A stretch of 64,000 nt of DNA, taken from assembly GCF_000412995.1 (NCBI RefSeq), contig NZ_KE332512.1, positions 554,697-618,696 on the forward strand, read 5' to 3'. The position numbers and the translations under genes were made by a program. Of the stretch, positions 62,714-64,000 are shown in pieces; position 1 is the first letter of the stretch; each line of letters opens with the position of its first letter. The DNA is from Treponema vincentii F0403 (GTDB lineage Bacteria > Spirochaetota > Spirochaetia > Treponematales > Treponemataceae). The notes beneath the pieces are model-generated. The model was given only the letters and a program-made list of their open reading frames with translations, searched no databases and was not told the origin of the DNA.

Positions 62714-63817
62714 ATGCGCGGGGTTGTCTTTTTCATAGTCCCTGTATATACTGTTTCAATGCTTTTTTATTTATCGGGGCTTCTTTCTTCATTTTATGGC
62801 CCTATGCGGCTTTTACAGTCATATCTTGTCCTTATTTCAATTGCATTTTACGTTGGATTTTTTTTAACGGTATTTATCTTACCGCGCTTTTATGCCCGTT
62901 TGCCGAAAGACAGAGGAAAGGAATTCGGTATCTCTCCTGAGGCGGCAAAGGGAAAGCCGACCGGCGGCGGCGTTGTCTTTATTACGATATTTGTCGTGAT
63001 GATTTTCCTGCTGATTATTCCTTCCGGTACGCAAATCGCCGTGCTAATGTTAACATGGCTCGTAATGCTCACAGGGTACCTTGACGATCGCTCGGTTATC
63101 CCTTGGGGGGAATACCGGAAAGGGGCATTGGATTTAGTGCTGTCGCTGATTACCACAGCAGTGCTTTTTCATTGGTATTTTGACGATTCCATCTCTTATT
63201 GGATTCCGTTTATGAGCCAAAGCATTTCAGTACATCCTGCGGTATTTTTTACCGTATCGGTTTTGATTTTATGGTTTTCCATCAATACGACGAATTGTAC
63301 CGATGGGGTGGACGGACTTTCCGGCACGCTCATTTTAATGGCGCTTATTTCACTCGGTATGGTGTTTTACTTTATTATCGGAAACGTAAAAGTTTCGGAA
63401 TACCTGCTTATTCCTCATCGTGTGGACGGTGCGCAATGGGCGCTGATATGTTTCAGCCTTTCAGGCGTGCTGATGGGATACCTCTGGCACAATGCCTATC
63501 CGAGCAAGGTGATGATGGGGGATGCGGGGTCCCGCGCGCTCGGCTTTTTTATCGGCGTATTGGTTATTATCTCCGGTAATCCCTTCCTGCTGCTGATGAC
63601 CAGCGGGATGATTTTGCTGAACGGCGGCGCAGGCTTGGTAAAAGTCGCACTGCTGCGTTTTTTCCATATCCGTATTTTTCGGAACATCCGCTTTCCGCTC
63701 CATGATCACATGCGGAAAAACCTTCAATGGTCGTCAACGCAGGTATTGATCAAATTTCTGATTTTACAGCTGCTTATCACGCTTGCCGTATTTGCCGTCC
63801 TGTTCAAAATCCGTTAA
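62714..63817 (+). CDS. mraY: MraY-type phospho-MurNAc-pentapeptide transferase
   Basis: 367 aa from ATG at 62714 (TAGGAG, 5-nt spacer). About ten membrane helices. Substrate and metal loops: GKPTGGGVVF, TGYLDDR, NTTNCTDGVDGLSG, MMGDAGSRALGFF, and FPLHDHMRKN with SSTQVLIKFLILQLLI. It moves phospho-MurNAc-pentapeptide to undecaprenyl phosphate, the first lipid step of peptidoglycan synthesis. The usual HHH is HDH here. WecA-like transferases share the fold, but the C-terminal wording favours MraY. Confidence 0.85.
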   Translation: MRGVVFFIVPVYTVSMLFYLSGLLSSFYGPMRLLQSYLVLISIAFYVGFFLTVFILPRFYARLPKDRGKEFGISPEAAKGKPTGGGVVFITIFVVMIFLLIIPSGTQIAVLMLTWLVMLTGYLDDRSVIPWGEYRKGALDLVLSLITTAVLFHWYFDDSISYWIPFMSQSISVHPAVFFTVSVLILWFSINTTNCTDGVDGLSGTLILMALISLGMVFYFIIGNVKVSEYLLIPHRVDGAQWALICFSLSGVLMGYLWHNAYPSKVMMGDAGSRALGFFIGVLVIISGNPFLLLMTSGMILLNGGAGLVKVALLRFFHIRIFRNIRFPLHDHMRKNLQWSSTQVLIKFLILQLLITLAVFAVLFKIR

Positions 63818-63844
63818 CTGTTTTTTTCGATAGTCTGATAGCCC

Positions 63845-64000
63845 ATGTGCGATACATACAATGCGGAACCGGCCGCAGGAGATGATGAGCCGCTGTTTAT
63901 ACGCAGCCGAGCGCTTATCGGCACGGAAGGTATCGAGCGGCTCCGCAAGCTGCGGGTGGCGGTATTCGGAATAGGCGGAGTGGGAGGGTATACGGTTGAA
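63845..64000 (+). CDS. tcdA: tRNA threonylcarbamoyladenosine dehydratase-like protein, 5' part only
   Basis: 52 codons before the window ends: FIRSRALIGTEGIERLR then VAVFGIGGVGGYTVE, the N-terminal helix and nucleotide loop (GxGGVG) of the ThiF/MoeB/TcdA family. RSRALIGTEGIERL fits TcdA (CsdL), which makes cyclic t6A in tRNA. The C-terminus is outside the window. Confidence 0.82.
   Translation, partial: MCDTYNAEPAAGDDEPLFIRSRALIGTEGIERLRKLRVAVFGIGGVGGYTVE

Overview
The window looks like part of the chromosome of an oral-type Treponema (spirochaete). Several blocks match gene orders known from treponemes: cheA-cheW, the TatT/TatP/TatQ-M tripartite transporter block, mreB-mreC-mreD-mrdA-rodA, zinc-ribbon protein-rpoD-dnaG, and troABCD. 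A selenocysteine GrdA fits an amino-acid-fermenting anaerobe. This assignment rests on gene content read by eye, without any database search.

Layout. 1-3270 holds chemotaxis (a CheW with a C-terminal extension, and CheA). 3392-5407 is a glycine-reductase electron-transfer operon (trxB, trxA with a CVPC active site, and grdA with an in-frame UGA). 5529-13373 is a maltodextrin/starch block (malG with an apparent frameshift, malF, a GH13 amylase, the malE lipoprotein, a type I pullulanase). 13883-19226 holds pcnB, converging on a TRAP transporter with its TPR lipoprotein. 19418-22025 has a dicarboxylate/amino-acid symporter, a short CDP-alcohol phosphatidyltransferase, a TetR regulator with two near-identical 28-bp operators, and an XRE remnant.

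22150-30477 is the accessory region. An ABC-2 exporter operon is followed by a 4-kb mobile patch: broken IS3, relaxase-like fragment, MarR plus a radical-SAM pair, and a serine-recombinase tail. The patch lies between the intact 3' end of one permease gene and a decayed second copy of that end. A toxin-antitoxin pair follows. 30515-36219 has TetR, a two-subunit ABC transporter with an embedded GNAT, and a small alarmone synthetase.

36226-53757 is mostly core: a probable selenocysteine lipoprotein of HesB-like type, mnmE, adk, a ComFB-like protein, the rod-shape cluster, a TPR protein, RNase P RNA, zinc-ribbon protein, rpoD, dnaG, mltG, a 59-aa ORF, a metallo-beta-lactamase-fold protein and a cysteine-cluster protein. 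53883-57929 is a metal-regulated troABCD importer. 57948-63817 holds a DUF523 protein, clpC-mcsB-mcsA and a MraY-type transferase. The window ends inside a tcdA-like gene.

Two things stand out. First, besides grdA there is a second in-frame UGA gene, at 36226-36663. The UGA sits inside a coherent HesB/IscA-like domain and is followed by a hairpin of bacterial SECIS type, in a protein with a lipoprotein signal. Second, many gene borders carry palindromic elements: at least three dispersed sequence families, plus compound arrays of several different hairpins in series. Some supply or overlap the stop codon of the neighbouring gene. One array interrupts a duplicated permease end whose uninterrupted counterpart is also in the window, which suggests that the arrays move.
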